From: Dickeya fangzhongdai | GTDB lineage: Bacteria > Pseudomonadota > Gammaproteobacteria > Enterobacterales > Enterobacteriaceae | Assembly: GCF_002812485.1 (NCBI RefSeq) | Contig: NZ_CP025003.1 | Location: 1,860,001 to 1,924,000, forward strand | Length of the DNA: 64,000 bases | Direction: 5' to 3' | In this document: positions 17,632-26,065 of the stretch, piece after piece | How the letters are laid out: each line of letters opens with the position of its first letter | How positions within the stretch are numbered: position 1 is the stretch's first letter | Made by a program: the position numbers and the translations under genes | Notes under the pieces: model-generated | The model's input: only the letters and a program-made list of their open reading frames with translations | Databases searched by the model: none | What the model was told of the DNA's origin: nothing

Positions 17632-18438
17632 CTAATTCTTAACCGTATTGATGGTCCAGATATCCTGCGACAGCCGGCGGTCCAGCAGGTAGGCGTACGG
17701 CATGTAGAAATAGCCGTTCTCCCCCACGTCTTTTCCCCACGAATTTCGGAATTTGAATAGCTGAGTGGCGTTGTCATACCCCACGCACAGCACCGCATGA
17801 CCGCCTTCCGGTCTGTCCTTGCCGGAGGGCAACGGCACCACCACCGGCAGATTTTTCAAATCAACCCAACTGGAGTACACGGTAAAACCGAACACAAATG
17901 GAAAGCCGCAGGCCAGACAGTTTTGCAGGTGCGCCAGGTCCTGGTGCAGCCGCTGATAGTTGGTGATGGTATATTTCTGCGCATCCTGATAGCAGCGCGC
18001 CGGTGGCTTGGTGGCGGCCGGCGCGCCGGGCGGGAACTCGCCGCCGTCTTCCTGCGGCGGCGTCGCCACGTAGGGCCACTCGTCTTCCGGACAGACGCCG
18101 AGTTTGTGCAGGGTTTTGATACCGTCGCGCAGCATGGCGCCGGAGTCGTGTTTGACGTCTCCTTCAATGGTGCGTTCGTTGTAGTAGATAAATAGCCGGG
18201 AAGGCGTGAAGTTCGGCCTTTCACCGATTTTTAACCGGCTGAATTGTACGGCGCCCGCCAGCGCGTTAGCGGTACAGGAGCCGATGGGGCCCTGATCGTA
18301 CACTTCGAACGTCGGGGTCAGGTCTACTTTGGCCGGCAAGACTTTCAGTACGCTTGGGTCCGGCGCGTAGAAATGGTCGCGGATATCCGGGATATCAGGA
18401 ATGTAGCCCAGCAGGGATTTACGTCTTTTGGTTAGCAT
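17632..18438 (-). CDS. Papain-like (C1 family) cysteine peptidase
   Basis: A 268-residue protein with the papain catalytic set: C55 in DQGPIGSCTANA, H214 in GGHAVLCVGYD and N232 in FRNSWGKDVGENGYF. There is no signal peptide and no long propeptide; only about 40 residues precede the catalytic domain. The ATG at 18438 has GAGGTGG upstream and is preferred to a start 45 codons earlier. Bacterial relatives are scattered and their targets are mostly unknown; export, if any, would need another route. Confidence 0.83.
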   Translation of the reverse strand: MLTKRRKSLLGYIPDIPDIRDHFYAPDPSVLKVLPAKVDLTPTFEVYDQGPIGSCTANALAGAVQFSRLKIGERPNFTPSRLFIYYNERTIEGDVKHDSGAMLRDGIKTLHKLGVCPEDEWPYVATPPQEDGGEFPPGAPAATKPPARCYQDAQKYTITNYQRLHQDLAHLQNCLACGFPFVFGFTVYSSWVDLKNLPVVVPLPSGKDRPEGGHAVLCVGYDNATQLFKFRNSWGKDVGENGYFYMPYAYLLDRRLSQDIWTINTVKN

Positions 18439-18669
18439 GATAATCCACCTCGTGGTCGTAGGGTTCCCGCCCATTGTTGACGATGCGCTTGATACAGCTA
18501 TCGGAATGGGTTGAGAGATCGTGACCGGCTGATAACCGTCTGTTGCAGGATATGACCCCGGAAAATCCGGCATCGTCCGTCAGCGTCGTTCGCCTGCCGC
18601 TGACGGCACAAAATGCGGTTTGCGCCGGTAACACCGTGGTTTGTTTCGTTACATCCTGTCGAATGCGCA

Positions 18670-18873
18670 TCGGTCGCGCGGGCGTTGGTGGTATGCGATG
18701 AAATTATCGTGATGAAAGATGGACATAAAGTGACGCAGGTGGCCCGCGCCGATTACGATAAGCCGTCGTCGGAACGCTATGATGAATGCCTCAAACGGGC
18801 GGTGCCGGAATTGCGGCTGGGCTGGCTGGAAGAGCATGAGTCCTTACCGGCCGACGTGTTGCGGGCAGAATAG
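18670..18873 (+). pseudogene. Remnant of an ABC transporter ATPase (C-terminus)
   Basis: About 68 codons resemble the end of an Opp/Dpp-type ATPase: ALVVCDEIIVMKDGH corresponds to the D-loop to H-loop region after Walker B, and YDECLKRAVPEL to the usual tail. No Walker A, signature or Walker B is present upstream in any frame. It points to the deletion of a peptide-type ABC operon whose downstream genes survive. Confidence 0.6.
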
Positions 18874-19025
18874 TTGCGGGCGGAATAAACGGAACGCCGT
18901 GGCGACAGACCGCTAGCGTCATCGCTTATGCGGGCGAGCGAGGGCGTTGCAACGCAACATGGCTGTTTATTCTGCGCAGCGTCGCTTATCGTACGTGCAT
19001 GGACGGGTTGGTAACAAAAACAATT

Positions 19026-19065
19026 GGGCTGTTGGTTAACAGCCCCGGCGTCAACGACGCCTTTT
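19026..19065 (+). terminator. Tandem hairpins with terminator before the FAD oxidoreductase
   Basis: GGGCTGTT (19026-19033) and AACAGCCC (19038-19045) form an 8-bp stem. GGCGTC (19047-19052) and GACGCC (19056-19061) form a second, followed by TTTT. The second is a good intrinsic terminator only 30 bases before the start codon at 19095. It may close the upstream remnant unit or work as an attenuator for the oxidoreductase operon. Confidence 0.6.
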
Positions 19066-19094
19066 CTATTCTTAGGGAATTACAGAGGAACAAC

Positions 19095-20426
19095 ATGCCT
19101 GCACCCATCAGATATGTTCAGGACAGCAGCCAGTTGCCGGATCAGGCGGACGTGGTGGTGATTGGCGCCGGAATTGCCGGCGCGGCGGCAGCGTATGAAC
19201 TGGCGAAAAAAGGCGTCAGCGTGTTGCTGCTGGAAAAAGGGCTGGTCGGCGGCGAGCAATCCAGCCGCAACTGGGGATGGTGTCGGCAGCAGAACCGCGA
19301 CGAGCGCGAATTGCCGCTGATTATCTACGCGCTGCGCCGCTGGGAGGAACTGCAACAGGAAACCGGCGAAGAGTTGGGATTCCGCCGCTCCGGCCTGCTG
19401 TACACCACGCAGGATCAGACGGAGATCGACGCCTGGGACAAGTGGGGCAAGATGGCGAAAGGCTATGGCGTGCGCAGCGACATCCTGAATGCCGAGCAGG
19501 CCAAAGCGATGACGCCGGGCAGCATCACCGCGTGGCTGGGCGGGGTGTCGTCGCCCACCGACGGTCATGCCGAACCGGCGCTGGCCTGCGCCGGGCTGGC
19601 GATCGCCGCCCAGCGCCTCGGCGCCAGCGTGATCCAACAGTGCGCGGTGCGCGGGCTGGACATCAGCGGCGGGCGGGTCAGCGGCGTGTGGACCGAGCGC
19701 GGGCGGGTGAAAACCTCAACGGTGATTTGCGCCGGCGGCGTCTGGAGCTCGCTGTTCTGCCGTCGTCACGGCATCGAACTGCCGCTGGGCAACGTGATTG
19801 GCACCGCGTTTCGCACCGCGCCGATCGAGCAGGCGATCGGCCTGCCGTTTTACACCGCCGCGTTTGCCTGCCGCCCGCAGCTGGACGGCAGCTATACGGT
19901 GTCGGTGTCCGGGCGCGGCCGGCTGGAGCCGGGTTTCCAGAGCCTGCGCTACGCCCGTCAATTTTACCCTACCTTCCGCGCCCGGCGTAAAAACCTGTCG
20001 TTCCGGCCGGGCATCAAACCGTTCCTGTGCGGGCCGGAGGCGTGGGCACGCTGGTCATTCGACGGCGTTTCGCCGTTCGAGAAAACCCGCATTCTCGACC
20101 CGGCGCCGGACATGGCGATGGTGAGCGAAGGGCTGGCGGCGATGCGGCGTGAATACCCGGCGCTGGCCGCTATCCGCGCCGTACAGGCGTGGGGCGGCAT
20201 GATAGACAGCACGCCGGACGCCATTCCGGTGATTTCGACGGTGGAGAGTCTGCCGGGGCTGGTGTTGTCCGCCGGGTATAGCGCGCACGGTTTCGGCATT
20301 GGACCGGGCGCCGGTCGGCTGGCGGCGGATCTGGTGACCGGCGAGACGCCGGTGGTGGACCCGACCCCGTTCCGCTATGCCCGACTGGTGGACGGTTCCG
20401 GGCTGAAGGCACCGGGCATGATGTGA
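19095..20426 (+). CDS. FAD-dependent amino acid/amine oxidoreductase (DadA/DAO family)
   Basis: A 443-residue flavoprotein. The N-terminal Rossmann signature is VVVIGAGIAGAAAAYELAKKG (about residues 18-38), the ATG motif region is SSRNWGWCRQQNRDE, and the C-terminal FAD segment LVLSAGYSAHGFGIGPGAGR is present. The family oxidatively deaminates D-amino acids, glycine, sarcosine or similar N-substituted amino acids. An AGAGGA ribosome site precedes the ATG. It leads a surviving row of four genes that looks like a catabolic operon for an amino acid derivative. Confidence 0.82.
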   Translation: MPAPIRYVQDSSQLPDQADVVVIGAGIAGAAAAYELAKKGVSVLLLEKGLVGGEQSSRNWGWCRQQNRDERELPLIIYALRRWEELQQETGEELGFRRSGLLYTTQDQTEIDAWDKWGKMAKGYGVRSDILNAEQAKAMTPGSITAWLGGVSSPTDGHAEPALACAGLAIAAQRLGASVIQQCAVRGLDISGGRVSGVWTERGRVKTSTVICAGGVWSSLFCRRHGIELPLGNVIGTAFRTAPIEQAIGLPFYTAAFACRPQLDGSYTVSVSGRGRLEPGFQSLRYARQFYPTFRARRKNLSFRPGIKPFLCGPEAWARWSFDGVSPFEKTRILDPAPDMAMVSEGLAAMRREYPALAAIRAVQAWGGMIDSTPDAIPVISTVESLPGLVLSAGYSAHGFGIGPGAGRLAADLVTGETPVVDPTPFRYARLVDGSGLKAPGMM

Positions 20427-20435
20427 GGACCAGAC

Positions 20436-21284
20436 ATGACGATAACGTTACGCGCCATGACGGCGGCGGATGCCGACTACGGCTGGTCGCTGACTCAGCA
20501 GATGAACTGGCCGCACCGGCTGGAAGACTGGCGGGACGCGCTGCAACTGGGCGAAGGGCTGGTGGCGGAAGACCGGGGGCAACCGGTGGGCACCGCGCTG
20601 TGCTGGCGCTGGGGGGACCGCTGGGCCACCATCGGTCTGGTGGTGGTGGACGGGCAGCAGCAGGGGCGCGGCATCGGCCGGATGCTCATGGAAGGGTTGT
20701 TAGCCGGCCTTGACGGCTATCAGGTGCGGCTGCACGCCACGGCCGCCGGGCAGGGGCTGTACGCCCGGCTGGGATTTGCGCCGGTGGGCGAAATTCATCA
20801 GTACCAGTGTCCGCGGTTGCCGGCGTTCGCCGCGCCCGTATTGCTCGATGGGCAACGGCTGCGGGCCGCCGCGCTGGATGATGCGCCATACCTGACGGCG
20901 TTGGATCAACAGGCGCACGGGCTGGCGCGTCCGGCGCTGATCGCCTGGCTGCTGCGTCAGTCGGCGCAGAGTCGGGTGCTGGAACAGCACGGCCGTACCG
21001 CTGGTTTTGCCGCGCTGCGCCGTTTTGGCCGCGGTTACGCCATCGGCCCGGTGATTGCCGACAGCGCGGATAACGCCCGTCGGTTGATCGGCGCGCTGAT
21101 GGCCGAGGTCAGCGGCGAATTTGTCCGTATCGATAGCGATGCCGCGCTCGGGCTGGGAAGCTGGCTGGCCGACTGCGGGCTGCAGCAGGTGGACGCGCCG
21201 GTCACCATGATCCGGGGTGCGCCGTGGCAGCCGGAGGCGGGCGGAATGCGCGCCTGGGCGCTGATGACGCAGGCGATGGCGTAA
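20436..21284 (+). CDS. Two-domain GNAT acetyltransferase
   Basis: A 282-residue protein. The N-terminal domain (residues 1-130) is a clear GNAT fold with the acetyl-CoA loop QQQGRGIGRMLM. The C-terminal part (about 140-275) resembles the second, divergent acetyltransferase domain found in YitH-like proteins (GRTAGFAALRRFGRGYAIGPV). It begins 9 bases after the oxidoreductase and overlaps the next gene, so it is in the same operon. The acceptor is unknown. Confidence 0.8.
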   Translation: MTITLRAMTAADADYGWSLTQQMNWPHRLEDWRDALQLGEGLVAEDRGQPVGTALCWRWGDRWATIGLVVVDGQQQGRGIGRMLMEGLLAGLDGYQVRLHATAAGQGLYARLGFAPVGEIHQYQCPRLPAFAAPVLLDGQRLRAAALDDAPYLTALDQQAHGLARPALIAWLLRQSAQSRVLEQHGRTAGFAALRRFGRGYAIGPVIADSADNARRLIGALMAEVSGEFVRIDSDAALGLGSWLADCGLQQVDAPVTMIRGAPWQPEAGGMRAWALMTQAMA

Positions 21285-22210
21285 TGAACATTCTGTATAA
21301 GTCGATGGCAGAGCGTGGGCGGCTGTGGGCGGAAATCATCGCCCGCCGTTATCCGCAGGCGCGTTTCTGGCAGTGGCCCGAGGTGCCGGACCCGGCGGCG
21401 GTGGACTATCTGGTGGCGTGGGACGCGTCGGCGGACCTGATCGCCAGCCTGCCCAATCTCAAGGTGTTGTTTTCGGTAGGGGCCGGCGCCGATCAATTCG
21501 ACTATGCGGCGCTGCCGCCGTCGCTGCCGGTGGCGCGAATGGTGGAACCGGGCATCGTCAGCGGCATGGTGGAGTACGTCACCTTTGCCGTATTGGGGCT
21601 GCACCGCGACATGCCGTTGTATCTGCAACAGCAGCGCGAACAACGCTGGCAGGGACATCCGCTGGTGCCGGCGTCGCAACGCCGCGTCGGCGTGATGGGG
21701 CTGGGCGAGCTTGGGCAGGCGGTGGTGACGCAGTTGCAGTCGCTTGGTTTCGCCTGTCGCGGCTGGAGCCGCACGCCCAAATCCTTGCCGGGCGTGGCGT
21801 GTTTTGCCGGCGACGCGCAGCGGGCGGCGTTTCTGGCCGACACCGACATTCTGGTGTGCCTGCTGCCGCTGACCTCTGCCACCCACGGCATGCTCAACGC
21901 GTCGCTATTCGACCAGTTGCCGGCGGGTGCGGCGTTGGTGCAGGTCGGGCGCGGCGCGCAGCTGAACCACGACGATCTGCTGGCGGCGCTGGATAGCGGT
22001 CGCCTGCGGGGCGCAGTGGTGGATGTCACCGATCCGGAGCCGTTGCCGCCGACGCATCCGTTCTGGTCGCACCCGGCGCTGTGGCTGACGCCGCATATCG
22101 CCAGCCAGACCCAGGCGGACAGTGCGGTGAGCGCGTTGATGGACAACATCGCCCGTTTTGAGCGGGGCGAGCCGATGGTCGGCGTGATCGACCGTCAACG
22201 AGGGTATTAA
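21284..22210 (+). CDS. D-isomer-specific 2-hydroxyacid dehydrogenase (GhrA-like)
   Basis: A 308-residue NAD(P)-dependent dehydrogenase. The nucleotide-binding motif is VGVMGLGELGQAV (about residues 138-150), followed by LVQVGRGAQLNHDDL, DVTDPEPLPPTHPFW and the catalytic HIASQT. The family reduces glyoxylate, hydroxypyruvate or related 2-oxo acids. The start overlaps the GNAT stop by one base (TAATG). Together with the oxidoreductase it could process the 2-oxo acid released from an amine substrate. Confidence 0.85.
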   Translation: MNILYKSMAERGRLWAEIIARRYPQARFWQWPEVPDPAAVDYLVAWDASADLIASLPNLKVLFSVGAGADQFDYAALPPSLPVARMVEPGIVSGMVEYVTFAVLGLHRDMPLYLQQQREQRWQGHPLVPASQRRVGVMGLGELGQAVVTQLQSLGFACRGWSRTPKSLPGVACFAGDAQRAAFLADTDILVCLLPLTSATHGMLNASLFDQLPAGAALVQVGRGAQLNHDDLLAALDSGRLRGAVVDVTDPEPLPPTHPFWSHPALWLTPHIASQTQADSAVSALMDNIARFERGEPMVGVIDRQRGY

Positions 22211-22212
22211 AC

Positions 22213-22560
22213 ATGACGGATAACGAGCTGGCGGCGTTGCGCCGCGATCGGCACGCGCACCCGGAGTTAGGGTTTCAGGCGCATCGTACCGCTGAACGGG
22301 TGGCGGATTTTCTCGCCGCCTGCGGGCTGGAAGTGCATACCGGCATCGGCGGTACCGGCGTGGTGGGCGTACTGCACGGCCGAAACCGCGACCATTGGGT
22401 CGGGCTGCGCGCCGACATGGACGCGCTGCCGATGGACGAGCAGAGCGGGCAACCGTGGCGCAGTCAGCACAGCGGCGCGCACCATGCCTTTAGGCATGAC
22501 GGCCACACCGCCATGCTGCTGGGCGCGGCGCGGCAACTGGCGGCTTATTGCCATACTGAA
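22213..22560 (+). pseudogene. Truncated M20 amidohydrolase/peptidase
   Basis: About 116 codons match the N-terminus of M20D hydrolases (IAA-amino acid hydrolase type): RRDRHAHPELGFQ, GLRADMDALPMDE and HDGHTAMLLGAARQLA. The usual HACGHDGH metal site reads HAFRHDGH, so the metal-binding cysteine is lost, and similarity stops after residue 115, where unrelated sequence follows to a stop at 22665. It starts two bases after the dehydrogenase and marks the broken 3' end of this operon. Confidence 0.75.
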
Positions 22561-22694
22561 GCCCGTTTTTCCTCAGGACCGTTCTTTTTCATCGAAACCG
22601 TTATTTCATCAGCCCGGTTATTTTTCATCAGAGAGATGACGCATGCCGATTTGCCGTTGCCCTGACCCCGTCGTTCGCCTGACCCACATCGTGG

Positions 22695-22764
22695 TATTCG
22701 CCCGGTGGCGCCATCGCGACCGGGCGAATAGGTGACAGCATGTCCCGGCCTGCGCCGGGGCATG
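22695..22764 (-). terminator. Two hairpins downstream of dsbG
   Basis: CATGTCCCGGC (22739-22749) pairs with GCCGGGGCATG (22754-22764) just after the dsbG stop. Further on, TATTCGCCCGGT (22695-22706) pairs perfectly over 12 bases with ACCGGGCGAATA (22719-22730). Neither has a clear T-run on the minus strand, so termination is likely but not certain. Confidence 0.5.
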
Positions 22765-22766
22765 GT

Positions 22767-23519
22767 TTATTTCCCCATCATATCGGCCAGTTGCTTTTCA
22801 TCGGGCAGACCAACGACCTGTTGCAACGCGTTGTCGGCATTCATGTAGTAGATCGCCGGGGTGGCGTTGGCGCCCAGCTCGTCGAGCAACTGCTGGTTGT
22901 ACTGCAGTTTTTTCACAATCACCGTAGGTGTGGACTCCGGGAACGGCGGCACGGTTTTCCCGTTTGATAACTCAAAGTCGCGCCAGGCCTGGGCGGGGTC
23001 TTTCGCGCTGAGGATGGCGGCGGCGTAACGGCCGCTGTCCGGACGGATGATGCCGACCAGCAAGGTGCGGATCTGGACCTTGCCGGACTCCACCCAGGGT
23101 TTGGCCATTTCCCAGAACTGCTTGCAGTACGGGCAGAACGGGTCGGCGAACACCACGATGGTGCGCGGGGCGTCGGTTTTACCTTCGGCAATCCACGGCG
23201 CGCGCTCCAGTTTTTTCCACATTTCCCGCCCCGCCGGCAGGTAGAGCGTTTTTTCAATCAGCTGTTCGCTGAGATTGTTGCCCTTCTCGTCGTACATGTA
23301 GCCAGAAATGGCGTGCTTGCCATCCGGCGTCAGGTAAATCGTGACGCCCATTTTTTGATATTCGCCCAGCCAGCCTTGTAAACCGCCCGGCGCAGAAAAG
23401 GGTTTGATGAGTTTAATCCCCTGCTTTTCGAACTGTTTGACGGCTGGGGGAATCGGCTTTTCGGCCTGCGCCGATACGGCGGCAAGCAGGGCGGACAGCA
23501 GTAAGTAACGGTATTCCAT
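22767..23519 (-). CDS. dsbG: Periplasmic thiol:disulfide isomerase DsbG
   Basis: A 250-residue exported protein with a signal peptide cleaved after SAQA (residue 19). An N-terminal dimerisation domain (about 20-90) is joined by a linker helix to a thioredoxin fold whose active site is CPYC (C129-C132), with STPTVIV as the cis-proline region. The CPYC site and overall length fit DsbG, which keeps single cysteines of periplasmic proteins reduced, better than DsbC. It stands alone on the minus strand. Confidence 0.88.
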   Translation of the reverse strand: MEYRYLLLSALLAAVSAQAEKPIPPAVKQFEKQGIKLIKPFSAPGGLQGWLGEYQKMGVTIYLTPDGKHAISGYMYDEKGNNLSEQLIEKTLYLPAGREMWKKLERAPWIAEGKTDAPRTIVVFADPFCPYCKQFWEMAKPWVESGKVQIRTLLVGIIRPDSGRYAAAILSAKDPAQAWRDFELSNGKTVPPFPESTPTVIVKKLQYNQQLLDELGANATPAIYYMNADNALQQVVGLPDEKQLADMMGK

Positions 23520-23591
23520 CGTGATATCTCGATAAATTTCATGCGTTGAATGTCATTGTGCCCGCGGAATAAAACCGGGGGGACGGTTAAC

Positions 23592-23951
23592 TCATTCACG
23601 AAAAACGCAATGCTTCAGGTGTATGCGCAGTAGCGGCGGGAAAAACAGGTGGGCGACCGGAAACGTCAGCCTGATCTTTACCCGCGGAGCCACGGCGGCA
23701 AACACCAGGGTGAGGAGCGGGATAATGTGTTCCATCAGCAGCGGCTGCACCATCAGCAGCGAATGCGCGCTTAGCTGGCAGGGCGTTATGGCGGCGGGCG
23801 GATCCTCGCTTGGTGCGAACGCCGACGCCGTCGCGCTAATAGGGTTCGCCAGCAGCAGTTGCAAACTGGCGACCCGCTGTATCAGGCAGGTCAGCATGCT
23901 CAGGCAGGCAAGCGCTAAAAAAAGGTTTCCGACAAGCTGGCGATTTCGCAT
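23592..23951 (-). CDS. Small membrane protein of unknown function
   Basis: A 119-residue protein from the ATG at 23951. An N-terminal hydrophobic segment (NLFLALACLSMLTCLIQRV) and a second one near residues 68-85 (EHIIPLLTLVFAAVAPRV) suggest two membrane spans, with a soluble stretch CQLSAHSLLMVQPLLM between them. It is 72 bases upstream of dsbG on the same strand and may be co-transcribed. The layout recalls small proteins found with copper or thiol stress genes, but I do not recognise the family. Confidence 0.5.
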   Translation of the reverse strand: MRNRQLVGNLFLALACLSMLTCLIQRVASLQLLLANPISATASAFAPSEDPPAAITPCQLSAHSLLMVQPLLMEHIIPLLTLVFAAVAPRVKIRLTFPVAHLFFPPLLRIHLKHCVFRE

Positions 23952-24104
23952 GGTTATTCCGCGTTGTGGCGCGCGTTGAGGGTAGTGAAACGCACTAATC
24001 ATAGAGCAGTCTGCCGCAATGGCAAGGCGCTGAACGGTAAGGCGCCGAACGGTGAGGTGAGGTCTGGTTCGCCGCGAGCCAGACCGTGCGGGCGACTGGC
24101 CTGA

Positions 24105-24749
24105 TTACTCTTGGCGAGGCTCGACCTGACCGGGAAGGCCCACCAGCGCAGCGACGAGCGCCGCCACCGTCGGCCAGGCCGACAGGGCGTCTTGACCACT
24201 GAGCAGACGGTCATCGATCACGCCCAGTAAGCCGCGCAGAATGAACGTGGCGGTCAGGTGCGCGTCAGTTACCCGCCACGCGCCGGCCCGGTGCCCTTGT
24301 TCCAGTATGGCGATGAACTCCCCCATAAACGCTTCATCGCTGGCGCTCCACAGAAGGTAGTCGGCGCCGCTGAATACAATGGCGTGCAATTCTCCCAGCT
24401 CAAGATAGCTTTCGATCGCCGCCTGCACCCAGCTTTCCAGTTGGGATGCGTAATCCTCTTTGGCGCAGCGTGCCAGCGCGCCGTTGATATGCTCGTGAAA
24501 GCGCCGGATAAACTCAGCGCGCAGCGCATCCAGCAATGCGCTTTTGCTGTCGTAATGGTGGTAGAAGGTGCCTTTCGACAGTCCGGCCACGTCAACAATC
24601 TCATCCACCGTGGTGGCTTCAACGCCTTTTGCCGCAAATAGCGCCATGGCGGTATCCAGTAGCTTACGGGCGCTGCGGCGTCCCCGCGGCTGGGTTTTTC
24701 TTCCTGTCGCGGCGTGTTCACTCCGTTCAGACAGCGTTTCCTGCGGCAA
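24105..24749 (-). CDS. TetR-family repressor of the RND pump (MexL-like)
   Basis: A 214-residue TetR-type regulator with the helix-turn-helix TTVDEIVDVAGLSKGTFYHH and a ligand-binding C-terminal domain. I chose a TTG start at 24749 because AAGGAG lies six bases upstream of it; an ATG 25 codons earlier would reach into the promoter region of the divergent pump and has no ribosome site. Divergent placement from an MFP-RND pair is the arrangement of mexL and mexJK in Pseudomonas. It probably represses the pump through the palindrome at 24878-24890. Confidence 0.8.
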   Translation of the reverse strand: MPQETLSERSEHAATGRKTQPRGRRSARKLLDTAMALFAAKGVEATTVDEIVDVAGLSKGTFYHHYDSKSALLDALRAEFIRRFHEHINGALARCAKEDYASQLESWVQAAIESYLELGELHAIVFSGADYLLWSASDEAFMGEFIAILEQGHRAGAWRVTDAHLTATFILRGLLGVIDDRLLSGQDALSAWPTVAALVAALVGLPGQVEPRQE

Positions 24750-24837
24750 AGGCTTCTCCTTCCATCGGTAGGACCGGGCCGCGTAAAGCGCGCGCCGGTG
24801 ACGTATACGGACGGTATTTTGCACTGAAAATAATTCT

Positions 24838-24890
24838 TTGACAAAAAACCGACTGAAAGTACAAAATCGGCGTAATTAGACTGTCAGTCT
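24838..24890 (+). promoter_or_regulatory. Pump promoter and TetR operator
   Basis: TTGACA (24838-24843) and TACAAA (24860-24865) are spaced by 16 bases and fit a sigma-70 promoter for the pump genes. Just downstream, AGACTG-T-CAGTCT (24878-24890) is a perfect palindrome at about +10, where a bound TetR repressor would block transcription. Confidence 0.65.
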
Positions 24891-24908
24891 GTTTTCTCTG
24901 GAGTAGAT

Positions 24909-26063
24909 ATGAATCACCATTCACAGCACGCGCCGTTTGCCCATACCGACAGGCACAGGTCCTGGAAGATCGTTATTGTTACCGTGGTTGTACTGGCAGT
25001 GATTGTTTCTCTGCTCTGGTTCTGGCGCGTCAGCCGCAACATCGCGTGGGGATATGCGCCGGGCGCGCCCGTCAACGTTGTGGCGCTGAAGCTTCAGGCC
25101 GCCCCGGTGCCGGACCGTTTCGATGCGTTAGGCAATCTGCGCGCCGTTAATCAGGTCACGCTGGCCAGTGAAACCGCCGGGCGGGTGACGGCAATCGGTT
25201 TTGATTCGGGCATGACCGTCAAAGCCGGCGCGCCGCTGGTGCAACTGGATGATGCGCCTGAGCGCGCCGACCTTGTCGCCGCCAACGCCGCCGCCGTCTT
25301 CGCCCAGCAGCAGTATCAGCGCGCCGGTAAACTGGCGGAAACCGGCGCCATCTCGACGGAAGTCCTGCAACAACGCCAGTCCGAGCGCGATCGCACCGCC
25401 GCGCAGGTGATGCAGCTTGAGGCGCGGATCCGCCAGAAAGCGATTCGCGCCCCGTTCAGCGGCCAGTTAGGGCTGCGGCAGGTCGACGCCGGTCAGTACC
25501 TGAACGCCGGCGATACCGTGGCGACGCTGACGGCGCTTGATGCGCTGTATGTGGATTTCACGGTTCCACAGCAGATGTTGTCCCGCATCCGGCCCGGTCA
25601 GGATGTGGATGTCATCAGCGACATGCCGGACGTGCCGGCGTCGGTGGCGAAAGTGACGGCTATCGAGCCACAGGTCGGGACGGATACCCGCAACGCCACC
25701 GTTCGCGCCCGCCTGAATAACGACGCGCAGCAACTGCGCCCCGGCATGTACGTCACGGCGACGGTGATATTGCCGGACACGCCCGACGGGCTGCTGGTGC
25801 CGGCGACCGCCATCATGACCTCGTCGTCCGGGGATGCGGTGATCGCCGTGCGCGGCGAATCGCCGGAAAAAGGCGGCAAGGCGGAGTTCGTACCGGTGGC
25901 GACGGGGCGTCGGCTCGGCGATCGGGTCATGATCACCCGCGGCCTCAAGGACGGAGACGTGGTGGTGACGGAAGGGCAGTTGCGCATCCAGCCGGGCGCC
26001 GACGTCAACGTAGTGCAAAAACCGGCGGCCGCTGTCGCCCGCCCTGATGCGGGTAAGGAGTAA
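24909..26063 (+). CDS. RND efflux pump, periplasmic adaptor protein (MexJ-like)
   Basis: A 384-residue membrane-fusion protein. A single N-terminal membrane segment (residues about 18-40) is followed by the lipoyl half-motif TLASETAGRVTAIGFDSGMT, an alpha-hairpin (about 100-150), the second lipoyl half around IRAPFSGQLGLRQVDAGQYL and a beta-barrel domain. There is no lipobox, so it is anchored by its helix. It sits two bases upstream of the pump gene. Confidence 0.88.
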   Translation: MNHHSQHAPFAHTDRHRSWKIVIVTVVVLAVIVSLLWFWRVSRNIAWGYAPGAPVNVVALKLQAAPVPDRFDALGNLRAVNQVTLASETAGRVTAIGFDSGMTVKAGAPLVQLDDAPERADLVAANAAAVFAQQQYQRAGKLAETGAISTEVLQQRQSERDRTAAQVMQLEARIRQKAIRAPFSGQLGLRQVDAGQYLNAGDTVATLTALDALYVDFTVPQQMLSRIRPGQDVDVISDMPDVPASVAKVTAIEPQVGTDTRNATVRARLNNDAQQLRPGMYVTATVILPDTPDGLLVPATAIMTSSSGDAVIAVRGESPEKGGKAEFVPVATGRRLGDRVMITRGLKDGDVVVTEGQLRIQPGADVNVVQKPAAAVARPDAGKE

Positions 26064-26065
26064 GC

